Below are positions 19,307-30,598 of a stretch of DNA of 64,000 nucleotides, piece by piece. The stretch covers positions 1,364,001 through 1,428,000 of the forward strand of contig SAXG01000004.1 of NCBI GenBank assembly GCA_012932865.1. The letters are read 5' to 3'. The notes under the pieces are model-generated. The model saw only the letters and a program-made list of their open reading frames with translations. It was not told the origin of the DNA and searched no databases. The stretch's first letter is position 1; every line of letters starts with the position of its first letter. This DNA comes from Amylostereum areolatum. Lineage: Eukaryota; Basidiomycota; Agaricomycetes; Russulales; Stereaceae. The translations under genes were made by a program, and so were the position numbers.

Positions 19307-21637
19307 TCGGTCGAGTGGGTCGGCTGCTTGGGTCGCGGTCAGTCAGGTTAGTCGATGTGTACGTTGAAATATATGCCGTAGTTTTGTGAATTTGGGTCGA
19401 ATATGATGGGTTAGATGAGCGTTAAACCTGCAATGAGCATTAGCCAGCATGTTGTGAGCCGGAAAGAGATGCACGCACATAAAACGAACAACAGGCATTG
19501 ATTCTTGCGGGTAAGGTATTTATTACATAGGGCAAACGAGGTTTCGAAGGCAAACGTTGATCCAACAGACAAGCCCCACGCGCACTAACAAGAACGAGAT
19601 ATATTGCATGAAAAGACAGCTCGAGCGCCTCACACCGTACACACGTTGAAAAAGGTATACGCGGAACACTTCCCCTGTAAAGATTCTATTGAATCAACGA
19701 CTTACAAAACGCAGAGAACGGACTTACGAAGACGTCGCCCGCTGGCGACAGCCTGTCGACATAGGTGGTTAGGGAGGGGCACGCGTGCGTGGCCTGTGTG
19801 GAAATCGGGTGAGTACGCGGGTGTTTGAGCCAAGGGACTATGGGCCGACCGCCGTTTCCTTTGTTTAGCTTCTGCTACCCGCTCGTCTCAGGCTGCACGT
19901 GACCGCGTCGGACGTAGGGGCTTACGACACCGTTCCCATCAGCCCTCGACGGCGGCGAAGATGACGGGAGGACTCGCATACCGAGACGTCCGCGCGTACA
20001 ACATCGTTCACATCAGCTCTTGACGGCGGCGAAGATAACGGGTAGACTCACTTCCTAAACGCTCCCGTCAGCTCTCGACGGCGGCGAAGGTCACGGGTAG
20101 ACTCATTCCCTGGAGGTCCGCGCGTACTTATTCCCATGCCTCCGAGCGCGTGTCGTTGAATAGGTCCCACTCGATATCCCAGAGGAAGTACGGCGACCTC
20201 CGCGTGGGGCGAAAACTGCAGCCAAAGATGAGGGCGTCGTTTTCGCGGCACCGGGCACGGTACTCACCTCCCAATTTGCGCCCACCCTTGTCCATCCAGT
20301 GCCACGCCGCGTCTCCGGCTGCCACGATAGTTGCGTACAGCTGCGTTCTGGAGCGAGGATGGTTAGTTTCGCCCTGTCCCAGTCATACGCCCTCCTTCCT
20401 GGTCGCGGGGGTGTCGCAACACTTTGGATATCCTCCTTCGGGCGTTCGAGCTTGGTAAAGCGCGGACATCGGGATTTAGGCGAAGGTATTCAGGCGAAGC
20501 TAGGTCGCAAGTAGCTCGGTTAGACTGCCGTCAGTCCGTCGGTCGATCGGTCAGGTTGGTTAACAAGTAGTACGTCCAGACATTATGTTTTAGATTTTGT
20601 AAACACGGGTGATATCCTTTGCGTCCGATGACGACCGGCAAGCCTACGGTGAACGTCAGCCAAGATGCTCCAAGGCGAACAGAGACGCACGTACCGCACG
20701 AAGCGTGCAGCAAGCAAGGGCTCCTGCGAGACGAGTGGATTTTGCATGGGGTCAAACAGAGTCCTGACAGCAACAGCAACAGGAGGAAATGCATACGATG
20801 TCTTGCATGAGAAAGACGGCCGGGACTTTATACTATACACAGCTGCACACGAGACACAAAGGTATACGTGTAGTGGCCTCCAGCGGCGCCTGCTATGTCT
20901 TGCCACGCGGCCGATTACGAGAGCCCTCCTCCCTGATAAGAATTTTTGAGCCTAGAAGTTGCAAGAATACAATGGGTATGGCTTACAGAGCTCATCGCTG
21001 TAAACAATCAGATCGATAGGTCCTTGAGCAAGCCAAAAAGTTTGGCGACATCTTGCGTGGGGATCGGTCAGCCGTGTGCGCCTGCTCAAACCCCGGGAGA
21101 CTCGTACATCGGGGTGCTAGTCAAACACCAGCGACAGTGCGACTTGAGCGCCATCCTACTCCCCCGCCGAGCCACATGAGGCGTCTTTTCCGCTGTGATC
21201 TCCAGGTCCGCGAGCATAACACCGGTACCGTCGGTATGGATGTTTTTCGATAGGAGCAGGAGGTTGATGTAGTGGTGTCGAGCACGCGAGGTGCAAAGCT
21301 TTCCACGTCTGGCACCATATTTGAGATGGCGTCAACAACACCGGCAGGGCAAACGAGCAGCCAAGCCCCGACGGGCACCTGATGGTCCACTAGAGAACGA
21401 GTGACCAGTCGATCGAGCCCGCAGTAGCGTCAATAAAGCTATGTCACACTAGCAGTCAATGTCTGGAGGTGACACGTCCTGGCGGCCCGTCGATCATCGC
21501 CCCACCGACGAGCGGCTCGAAATCCATGAAGACAACGTATTGTCGTCCTTCCGCATTTGGATCCTGGGGGGGCAATGGACCTCTGGGAGGACCCTCACGC
21601 GGCGGAGAGAGGGCGGGCACGCTATAGATACGTATTG
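19307..21637. other. 2.3 kb without a recognisable intact gene
   Basis: Only short open frames are present. One minus-strand frame (20128-20325, DALIFGCSFRP, SPYFLWDIEWDL) looks protein-like and may be an exon remnant. Another minus-strand exon-like piece (DPNAEGRQYVVFMDFEPL, about 21460-21565) lies next to the terminal-inverted-repeat element. Neither can be assigned to a family. An imperfect triple repeat lies at 19936-20110. Confidence 0.4.
19936..20110 (+). repeat. Three imperfect direct repeats with core CGACGGCGGCGAAG
   Basis: The core TCAGCYCT(C/T)GACGGCGGCGAAG followed by (A/G)T(A/G/C)ACGGG and ACTC appears at about 19940, 20013 and 20068. Spacing is unequal (about 73 and 55 bp), and CCGCGCGTAC recurs between units. 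It looks like a small decayed satellite. Confidence 0.55.
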
Positions 21638-22429
21638 CATCAGCAAAACTCTGAGTACTTGACAGGCCCTTGGGGCCCTTGGGCAAGGCCCCCAAGGGCC
21701 CAAGCCCCAAGTAACATGTGCCTTGCCCAAGCCGGGTCACTTACTGGCCCAAGGTCACATTTGCCTTGGGAGGAGCCTTGGGTCCACTTGGCAAGTAGAC
21801 CTCAAGGTCATAAAAGTTGTAATCCAGAAACCCCAAGCTAGGTTTGGATGCCCAAGGACATGCTCAAGTAGCCTCAGATTCTGCAAGGAGCTCCCAAGAC
21901 ATATCCAAGTTGTTGTGTGCACATATTTTAGGGTTTAAAAAATCATTATTTATCATTCTACAGATTGGGTACATGGGTTACACTATCAGATGTAGGTACA
22001 GGTACACAAGGCGTAGGAGGAGTGGGGTAGCAAAGACAGCACCAAGGGCATTGGGGACGCCACAGTGGGTGCAGTGACGAGGGTGGTGGGGACACGGCGA
22101 TGAGCGGAACGCCTCGTAGTGGATCTGCGCCGTCGTCTCGATCAGGTCCTGCAAGTGGGTCCTGTATAGCACACGCAGTACAGGCAGAATACGGTCAGCG
22201 GACGCACGACCGTACAAATAACGAGCGAAAAAAAACCCCGCACCGCACACCAACTTGCCGCCAATGATCACATTGCTCTCCGAGCCAACGACCGCGAACG
22301 AGAGACTCGTTCAGCTGGACCTCCTCCTCGTCGTTCTCATCCGTGTCGAAGGGGTACAAGCAGCAGTGGATGCACGTGTCCTGGATGTAGCGGTCGCGCA
22401 GCGCGGTGAGCTTCGAGCGCGTTGAAACG

Positions 22430-22965
22430 AGCGCGTTGGGGACGCGGTGGCGAGGGCGTCGGGGACGCGGTGGCGAGGGCGTTGAGGCGAGGGCGTTGGG
22501 GACGCGGTGGCGAGGGCCTGGGGACGCGGGTGGCGAGGGCCTGGGGACGTGGTGGCGAGAGCGTTGGGGACGCGGTGGTGAGGGCGTTAGGGACGGGACG
22601 CGGTGGCGAGGGCGTTGGGGACGCGGTGGTGAGGGCGTTGAGACAAGGGCGTTGAGGACGCCGCGGTGGGTGCGGTGACGAGGGCGGTGGGGACACAGCA
22701 ATGAGGGCGTTGAGAACGCGGTGACAAAGGTCTTGATGACGCGGTGGCAACGCGGTGACGAGGGGGGTGAGGCGAGGACGTTGCAACGCGGTGACGAAGG
22801 CATTGAGGATGCGGTGGCGAAGGCATTGAGGACGCGGTGACGAAGGCGTTGAGGACAGGGTGACGAGGGCCTGGGGACGCGGTGGCGAGGGCCTGGTGAC
22901 GCCGCGGTGGGTGCATTGAGGACATAACGGCGGGGGCATCGAGGACAGGGGCAGGGACGTCGAGC
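22430..22965. repeat. GC-rich minisatellite
   Basis: Many degenerate copies of a 20-24 bp unit around GGGGACGCGGTGGCGAGGGC in tandem. Unit length varies. Long Ser/Pro/Arg-rich open frames on the minus strand across this tract are by-products of the repeat and are not annotated. Confidence 0.85.
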
Positions 22966-23054
22966 ACGAAAGGGTGGGGCGTTGACGACGTTGACGTGGC
23001 AGCGGAAGTGTTGAAGATGGAGCGGTGGCGGTGACGAGGTGGTGGCAGGGGGCA

Positions 23055-23059
23055 GGGAT

Positions 23060-23096
<37 letters not shown>

Positions 23097-23170
23097 CTAG
23101 GACCAACGACGGTGACGACGACGACGACGACGGTCAACGACGACAACAACGACGGTCAACGACGACAACG
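23055..23170 (+). repeat. GAC/GGC triplet-repeat tract
   Basis: Runs of GACGGC, then GACGAC, interrupted by short unique words, within the interior of the TIR element. Confidence 0.8.
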
Positions 23171-24023
23171 AAGGTCGTGGTCGGAGACAAGGAGAAGAGG
23201 GACGACACGTCGTCGAGGTCAACGGAAATGATGGTTCACGTGACCATTCGTGTCGTTGATTTGCGAAGTCGCGAGAAATTCCGACTTGGCATCTATTGAG
23301 ACTTAAGATTTTGTGCTGTAGAAGGCATTAACAAAAACTGCAAGTGTCCAAGTAAACTACTAAATTCCCAAGGTCAATTCCAAGCTCCGTTTATTTTACC
23401 AAGGCTACAAGTCATTTGACTCCAAGGCAAAGTGCCTCCAAGGTAAATCTCCAAGCCCAAGGTGCTTGCTCCAAGTCCAAGTTCACCCCAAGTACTCAGA
23501 GTTTTGCTGATGTGAGAGATATCCTGCATATGAATCAGGGCTCGCTCGCACACACAGAACAGGCGGAAACTCACCACTTCTGCCGAAGTCTGTGAACTGG
23601 CGCATGGCGTCCGCAACTTCGGAGCATGCTCCCCAAGTCGCAAAACTCGGGCTCGTGGCATATGTTACGCGCACGACGAGACCAGGGGCGGGGACGCGAA
23701 CACGCGTCCAAAATTATGCGGGTCGTCCTCCGGTGCAGGGGTACGAGGATTTGATTTCGCCCAAGGGATTGCACGCGCTCCGTTTGCCGCCGTTGTCCGT
23801 GGGGGTGGCCGGAGAGGGGGGCACGAGCTGAACGTCATGCAAATTCGCGTCGAAGCGCCTTTCGTTGCGGTTGATGGCGTCAAAGGTCTCCGTTCAATTT
23901 GTTGGCTCTGGTCCTGCTTCATGACGTCTGCCGCACGCGGGTGCGGGGTTGATGCCGACGTCTGGATCTTCAGTTATGCGCCTCGTCGGAGGGGCCGGTG
24001 CTGGAGAGAATACGCCTGGACGA

Positions 24024-24864
24024 GAGGGGGTGATGTCCGGCGCTGGAGCTGGAGTCAAAATCGACGCTGTACGTGAGGTCGGGGTGGGCGTCGATGAGAG
24101 GGTTGAGAAACTGCTGTCGTGCCGCATGTCTAGAGCGATAGGTCAGACCAGCAGGTGATGGTAGCGGCAGAGCGCCATTACTGACCTCGTGGTGGCAACA
24201 TGTCCCCGAGGCGATTGGGAGTGTTGTATTGGGTGCACATGAAAGCCTAGATGCGCGCATCCTGTCAAGCCAAGTTCTGCACGGACACAAACGACGCGTA
24301 CCTTGGGACCGTTGAGCGGATGCTCGACGAGGGCTGCCGTTGCGCCTGCCAGGAGGCCATCTGCTTCTGTCCTTCGCCCGCGGCATGGCATATCGCCGTC
24401 TGGAGTGCGTGTCGAGCCTGCGTCAGCCGTCGAGATGGCGCCGTTCTTCGACCTGTTGCCAGCTCCTTCGTTCGCTGCACAGCCAGCCACCCCCTTCCGC
24501 CGGAGATCCGCCTTCGTCTTCTGGAACGTGAAAAAAAAACGGAAAACGGTGAGCACTTGGACGGCGTCGGCGACGGGCAGACGTACCGAGCACCCGTTGC
24601 GAGGGCGAACATTTGAGTATCCCAGTATCGATCATGGTCCCGCGGCGAGTCGTCGCTACAGGCGGTGGGATAAGCGGGAGGTTTGCGAGGGAAACGAGGT
24701 CATACGTACGTGTCGACGGTGTCGTCCCTACGCGGTGCTGAGCCCCGACGCGCGCACCGAGAACCGTCGAGCGGACAGTTCGTTCGACGCGCAATCTGGA
24801 GGCGCACGCCGAGACCAGTCAGAGACCAGTGCTGTCGACGTGCGCATAGTTGCGGAGGATGTTG
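24024..24864 (-). repeat. Left arm of 841-bp inverted duplication
   Basis: Colinear with the reverse complement of 30599-31439, exactly the same length (841 bp), with only scattered substitutions. Homology stops abruptly at both ends. The arm carries exon-like pieces read on the minus strand (for example FLNPLIDAHPDLTYSVDFD) with no family I recognise. It is probably a truncated gene copy. Confidence 0.9.
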
Positions 24865-25315
24865 CGGGCGGCGGGCGGGTGTCGGGCTGGCCGAAGGCTG
24901 CCCTGAATCCTGATGAAATGGGTGACATGTGACGATCCCGACCACAACCACACAATCCACGGCCCTCTGCGTAGCCAGGACCCCCAACCATTTCTGTTGG
25001 TTCACTCATCACTGGACTCCCGTGCTCACACACCGGGCGTGCGTCTTGGCTCAATTAGAATGAGTAGCCTGTATCACGTTAAACTTGAGAATCTCATCAT
25101 TGTCTCATCATCATCACGGCTGACATGTGACTAAGGCAATTACATAAGTAGGCTACTTATTCCCATCCACGAAATTCGAAGCTGTCAGTGCGGCTACCAG
25201 ATCAAGCTCAAGTGTGAGTGCTCTTGTTGATTTGCTTTTTCTCCTCGAGCGTATTTGTACTGATCGTGGGCTATACTTAATAGCTGAAGACTCTTGCTTT
25301 TTTGAAAATCTGGTC

Positions 25316-26622
25316 ATGTCCTTCGATATTCGAGCGCCTGATATACCTACAACGAGTACATCGGCGGTGATTGCTGGGAGCGTCCGAACTGACAATCATG
25401 AATCCGATTCAAAGGTTAGACGTAACATTGATAGTCACTAGAGCCTCCAAATAATACTCATATTCTGCCAGGATGACCCAGCTGATTTGAAAAGGCTATA
25501 CCACGAATGCAAACTCGCACTTCTGGAGATGACCAGGAAATACGACGAGAAAACCACCAGACTGGACAATGTAGAATCGGCTTACAAAACCATCAGCCAG
25601 CTGCTTGTCGCACAAATGGCGGCCAACGACGAATATGTGAAGGTCCACGAGCAGAAGATCAAGGACTTAGAATCGCTCCTCCGCATCCGTACAGAGGAAT
25701 TGGGAGCACTGCAAGGATTTCTACCCTCGGACGGTGGCATTACGGACGCAGGAGTCATGCAGGCTCTCAGTGACCTTAACTACGAGACCAGACAAATCAC
25801 CGTGCTGTTGTCTGACGAGTACGCTACCAGGTTGCGCTCTTTTGATGGCAATTCCTCTGCGGTTAGGGATTCACTGGAAACTCTGGACGTCCGTGTCGGC
25901 CGCGGGTTGCTGAAGGTTCTGTCAGAGCACGGAGGAGATATCACTCCCTGCATCGCTATGCAAATTTCTCTCCAATGTTGTATATCCTCCCGGATTCGCA
26001 GGATTCTCATGCGATGGTGCTTTGGGAGTACGAACAGTGAAGATCTCCTACGGGATATACACGGCAGCATCCGAAGTTCAGGTACATACATCATATCCAG
26101 TGTCCCCAAGCTCTTCGCTTACGCGTAATCGTTTCAGAGTCCCCGGCCGTTACGAGCCGATGGTACTCTCTTACGCGCAAATATGGACGGTGGACAAGGT
26201 GGAAACGATCCAAGGCCGAGATCAGATACGTAGACGACATCAAGGGCTTATTTGCAAACGTCCTCGTCGCCGCCCGATACGAGTCAGATATAGATGCAGC
26301 CACCGCAGTCGTGGGTACCAAGGTGGCGACCTGTTTGGCTGAGGTGGTCCACCTCGTCTTCGACCTCGGTGACCTTCTTGCAGAATACCGAGGCACGTAC
26401 GAAATAAACCCTCTGGAATATCCGTATTACGACGATTACGACGAGGCAAAGATGGAAGACACATATACGATCGCCGATACACCTGGACGGCACGGCCCTC
26501 GAAGGAAAAAGCGCGTACTTTGTACAACAGAGATCGGGCTGGTGAGGATGAAGGGAGAGGTCGACAGTAGCATCCTGGCGAAGCCGAAGATTGCGTCTGA
26601 TACGGTCTTGTGTCTACCGTAG
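25316..26622 (+). CDS. Uncharacterised coiled-coil-like protein, 3 exons
   Basis: Exons: 25316-25414, 25472-26081, 26138-26622. The GT-AG junctions keep frame and give 397 residues. I recognise no functional domain. Residues about 38-105 are rich in charged residues and leucine (LKRLYHECKLALLEMTRKY, HEQKIKDLESLLRIRTEEL), which suggests a coiled coil. The middle includes MQISLQCCISSRIRRILMRW, and the end is acidic then basic (YYDDYDEAKMED, RRKKRV). I believe similar proteins are expanded in mushroom-forming fungi, but that is from memory. The gene is bracketed by the inverted 841-bp arms together with the gene at 27154-28001. No sign of decay is seen. Confidence 0.65.
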
Positions 26623-27153
26623 AAAAGAATGTTGCTTCAAGTGACCAGTAACTTTCGCACTCCTGATCCTCCATGACCCACTTTTGTTCGGTTTATTTGG
26701 CTTATAGTCCTCTAGCAATGAATATATGGCACTCAGCGCACATGTTGCTGTGAGAAGGCAACGGCGAAGGGGGGGGGACGGCGTGGAGGGTGATAGAGGG
26801 CGGTTCTTCTCAGGTATCACTTGGCTGGATCGAGACTAAGGCGCGTCGACTCCCGCGACTTTCTTGCGGGGCAACTTACGCTCTAATGGGGGCACTTTGA
26901 ACTCTAAGGGGGTGGGGTTATTTTGCATTGGCAAATGGGCCGCCATACAATACACACATTCCGAATCCGAGATTTAACCCGGCAAGTGACACAACCGCCT
27001 ACCCAGCCCACTGTACCATATACATTGAAGTCTGGCCCGCTGCTATTTACGTACAAAAGCATGATTCGGCCTACATCACCGCCTACTATCATAACTATTC
27101 AAAACCACGGAAGCACCGTATATTATCTCCTGGCCCTAGTACTATTTCGCCAT
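26623..27153. other. Intergenic, nothing recognised
   Basis: Convergent spacer between the gene ending at 26622 (+) and the gene ending at 27154 (-). It has a G-rich run near 26770 and no coding signal. Confidence 0.5.
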
Positions 27154-28001
27154 TCATTCAGCATCGGGGATATCTGGCAGAGCGCGGGCAAGAAGGATCA
27201 ATGTCGTCTCGATAAAGTCAAGGATTGCAACGGTTAAAAAGAAAATTGAAGCCACAAAGAAGTAGAAAGATGTCAACATGCATGAGAACGCCTCCACAAG
27301 GGAAGCCCAGTCCGCGTGCAGATTCTGAAAGTAAAGATAATTGGTTAAGGGTCTGTGAGATGAACGTGGTCATGCTCTACCTCTGTGGCATCCCGAACAT
27401 TCTCGGGGAATGCGCCGGGAATAAGGTCTTCTACGTCGTAGGGCATCGTCTCACCCTCAGGCGCTGTCTCGTACCCCGCGCCGTCATCGTACTATTGTAG
27501 AAATTAGTTGTGGGATAGCAATGCCGTCGAAGAGAGTAACCTCATCGGGGGTAGCCTGAACGCTCTGGTCGATGTGTGGAGCTGTACCCTCTGCCGCCGG
27601 TGCATGGCCCGACTGTGGGCGATCCTCGACCCGTCTGACAGGCTGACCAGTTCATCACCTTAGTCAACTTGAAAGCAAGAACATGTAGTACTACTTACCA
27701 CATAGAATGTAAATTCCTGGATGTTTGCGCATATGAGAATCGGCAATACCTTGTCAGAGGAAATCAGAATTGCTCACCGGCGATGGGACATTCATCGGCC
27801 CGCGGTGTAACAAGGGTAGTCGCGCTGCTACAATACGACGCCTGCCCTTCTGCATTACCCACCAGTTAGCGGATGCCTCGACGTGGAAGAAGATCAACGT
27901 ACGACGATAATGGCCGGTGATGAGTCGTTCCTCTGTCGATGCTTGAGAATGAGTGCGTTGCTGGTGGAAGTGCGACTCGATGGTAGAAGTGCAGAGTCCA
28001 T
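27154..28001 (-). CDS. Small predicted tail-anchored membrane protein, 6 exons incl. an 18-nt micro-exon
   Basis: Exons from the start: 27903-28001, 27778-27849, 27699-27716, 27541-27642, 27381-27491, 27154-27324. Every exon has a multiple of three bases and every intron is GT-AG (49-61 bp) in phase 0, giving 190 residues from ATG 28001. The N-terminus is Ser/Thr- then Arg-rich (KGRRRIVAARLPLLHR). The middle is acidic (YDDGAGYETAPEGETMPYDV). Near the C-terminus a hydrophobic stretch, MLTSFYFFVASIFFLTVAIL, is followed by a short polar tail ending PDIPDAE, as in a single-pass tail-anchored or inner-membrane protein. No family is recognised. The third exon boundary is the least certain: an alternative 51-nt exon would leave an implausible 28-nt intron. 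Confidence 0.5.
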
Positions 28002-28542
28002 GTCTGAAAGATCCTGGCTTGTAGTGACACAGAGTAAGATGCCGCAGCTGGCAAATGCGAGGCCATGTTTCTTGTTTTATACTACCATGCAAATGGAACG
28101 CCGAGGACCTTTGTGTAATGATTTCCAGGCTGGACACATATTGGTCAATGCGGGAGCTGCAATCGAAGTGAATCGGCCAATCGTTGCGTTATCGCTCAAT
28201 GTGCTAAATCGACGTCCAGATGGTGACGTCAGGGTCACTTTGGCTCCCGCGCTATGTAAGCGCAGCGAGTGACAGACCGTTACCGGCAGCGCCTGGCAGC
28301 GCGCGCAACGTCATGCAACGCACGTCAGAATAGTATCCCAGAGGCAGATGAGACACTTTTGTCAAAGTTCAGGCTCATTCTTGTCGTGAAATTTCCTCCA
28401 GGATGGCGAGTGTTGAAGAGCCCCTAGGCGGCGGGCTGGTAGTACTCATCTTTTCGTGTGATCACTGACCGCCGCGTTAGATTGTTTCCGTGGACCGTTA
28501 GAACTTAGGACTGGCTTCGCACTTGCAAGGCGGCCTCACGAA

Positions 28543-29942
28543 ATGAACGGGAGCTCCCCCCCTGCAAGCTCCCTCCAATGGGATGAGAAACGTCCGAGTT
28601 ACCAGGAGCCATGGGCCTCCACGTCATCCGCGTCGGGCCCAGCAACCGTACGTCGTCCTCTTTCTCCAAGACCTTTCCTCACACAGATACGTGCCAGCTA
28701 TGCGACGTCCTGGTATACTTATGGTACGTCCTCCTGTGATTGCTTTCTCTTCTTACCCCCACCAACGCGGAGTTCTGCAGCTCAATAAACCTACTCAAGT
28801 AGAAAAGTTGTCGCCGGTCCCAATCGTCCGAAGGACCACCATCATCTCTAGTAAGTACTTACTCTACAAGGCTCGCATAGTCCCTGGAAAAGTCACGGAG
28901 CGTCCGCAGGCTGGAAGTGCCAGTAGTACGTATCCTCCTTCTCTCAACCCCAAGTATATGTTATCTACGCGGGGAATACAGAAAGGAAACGACTTGGAAC
29001 CGCCGAAACCAATTCAGAAACTGGCGTAATCCCTTGAATCATTCTGTCCTCCCACAGGGCGCCCTGGAGCGCGGCCGTGGCAGAGTCGTGATAACCCCAG
29101 GAGATCTGACTGTCCGTAAAAGGGACCATGTCTTGAAATATATCTATCTATCTAGGGAGGCCTCGTTTGGGGGCTGGTCAGTTCGAGGCTGAGCAGCTTG
29201 GGCTGAGCTTCGAGCCGGGACCCTTGAGGCCTCGAGGCCGCCGGCCGGTAGTCCGGGGCTTACTAAGCTACATCACGCAAGGCTGATTGAGTCATCAAGA
29301 TTCACAATACAATACAATCGGCCAATCGACTGCTTGCTCCGGCCATCATGCATCAAGCTTCAGCTTCATTGCGCGCACCACGATGTGTCTCTAAGTCCAT
29401 TGATGATTTTACACATCCAGCCCGCCCGGCTCCTACTTGACAGGATGTATATATATGGTCGTGCATATGATGACTGTTCGCATAGGTTCGCATGCATAGC
29501 GTATCCAGAAATTCGCTCTATCACATCCGCGATTTCCCCCCGGTCACTCTCCGAAGAGTGTTCCCCAATGAAAGGGTGGGGCCTACTTTCGGTTGTATGA
29601 CTACCCTTAGGACAGAATTTCTTCGATCAAACGCCCCCGGCCCTAGTATGAATGTGGCGCATTTTGCGTTCACAACCAACCGAACTGGTATGTGAATATT
29701 AACTTGTGATTACAGCTCAAATAACGGACAGTCTGGTTGACCTCGTGCGTATTCCAGGGATAGTCGCACAGCAGTTTCCTGCCATCGAAGGACTTCAAGA
29801 TCTTGGTCTGCACAACCGCGGCTCAGACGAGAAGATACGCGTGCCGCGAGGTCCTCTGTCCAAGCCGAAGGCCGGCGGTTATAAATTGGATGCAGAGCTA
29901 GGGTGGGATCGCGTCCAATATAAGAACGTGCAGGTGCGATGA
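28543..29942 (+). other. Possible split gene, unassigned
   Basis: Exon-like open stretches bounded by good splice signals: about 28798-28851 (KPTQVEKLSPVPIVRRTTI) flanked by TTCTGCAG and GTAAGT, and 29707-29942 (SLVDLVRIPGIVAQQFPAIE), preceded by ATTACAG and ending in a stop. I cannot join them into one convincing frame or name a family. It may be a decayed gene. Confidence 0.25.
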
Positions 29943-30598
29943 AGATTCCTGCTACCCATTACCTCGCAGTCGTACGAGCTGATGTTAGAACACCTTACAT
30001 GACATCGCAAAGTCGCAGCTCAATGTTCGCCTGCCGTATGAACAGCAACATGAAACTGCGAGAGAAAGATATATCGCATCAGTAGGAACTTCCTACAACA
30101 ATTACTATTGCATTGCTCTTAAAGGTCTGCAGGCAGTTGAACACTTTCCCTTCTTGGACAACTACATTGACGCATGGCCTGCCCGCGATTTTGCCCGGAT
30201 GTACCTCAAGAACACGTCGGCCGATTTTCGCCAAGCTTGTGTATCTAACAGAAGGTAAAAATCGTCAAGGCAGAAATGATGTTCAACTGACGATCAATCG
30301 AGGAAAGGCACTGTGAGGGAGCGCGAGGAGAAGGTACAAACACTATGGCGGGAGGAAAGGGGAAGTTATAATTGCTGAGTGCTGAGAGGGAATGTACAAT
30401 CTTGAGGGCAAGGGTTGTGAGCCGCTTTTCTCTAGTGTGGAAATTTTGAATCAGAGGAACTGAGGGTCTCGCTAGAGTGTATCTGAACCGGGCGCTTAGC
30501 CCATATGACAAAAAAAGATACACTCTGCTGCGCATGAATTTGAGCGCCGCCGGAGTTTGCCGCCTACCGAGGGCGGGCGCGACTTTCGCGACCACAGT
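29943..30598. other. Intergenic, nothing recognised
   Basis: No coding signal, repeat or RNA gene was noticed up to the start of the right inverted-repeat arm. Confidence 0.4.

Larger units (their letters stand above)
21638..23512. mobile_element. 1875-bp element with perfect 24-bp terminal inverted repeats (non-autonomous DNA transposon?)
   Basis: Bases 21638-21661 and 23489-23512 are perfect reverse complements over 24 bp (outer ends CATCAGCAAA and TTTGCTGATG). Inside each end lies a subterminal array rich in CTTGG/CCAAG words (21656-21900 and about 23365-23490), also arranged in inverted sense, as at the ends of several fungal TIR transposons. The interior is a GC-rich minisatellite and a GAC triplet tract, with no transposase frame. 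No clear target-site duplication is visible, so the superfamily is open. The flanking minus-strand sequences look like two exons, with a GTGAGT at the right flank, so the element may sit inside an intron of a gene I cannot name. Confidence 0.65.

Noticed and set aside
19307..19311. Target-site duplication of copy B
   Set aside because: TCGGT does not match the left flank GCACG, nor does shifting the LTR borders by a few bases help.
21121..21390. Minus-strand 89-codon frame and a neighbouring frame reading LLLLSKNIHTDGTGVMLADLE
   Set aside because: Faintly kinase-like but without HRD or any other motif; not enough for a call.
22430..22965. CRISPR-like array
   Set aside because: Units are degenerate and adjacent without spacers; this is eukaryotic minisatellite DNA.
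22195..23149. Two 270-303 codon Ser/Pro/Arg frames on the minus strand
   Set aside because: They are translations of the minisatellite; the frame is open only because the unit lacks stops.
27750..27777. 28-nt intron in the small membrane-protein gene (similar 27-28 nt candidates at 29691-29718, 34677-34704 and 35330-35356)
   Set aside because: Too short for a basidiomycete intron. In the first and third cases a longer acceptor (51-61 bp intron) keeps the frame and fits the protein better.
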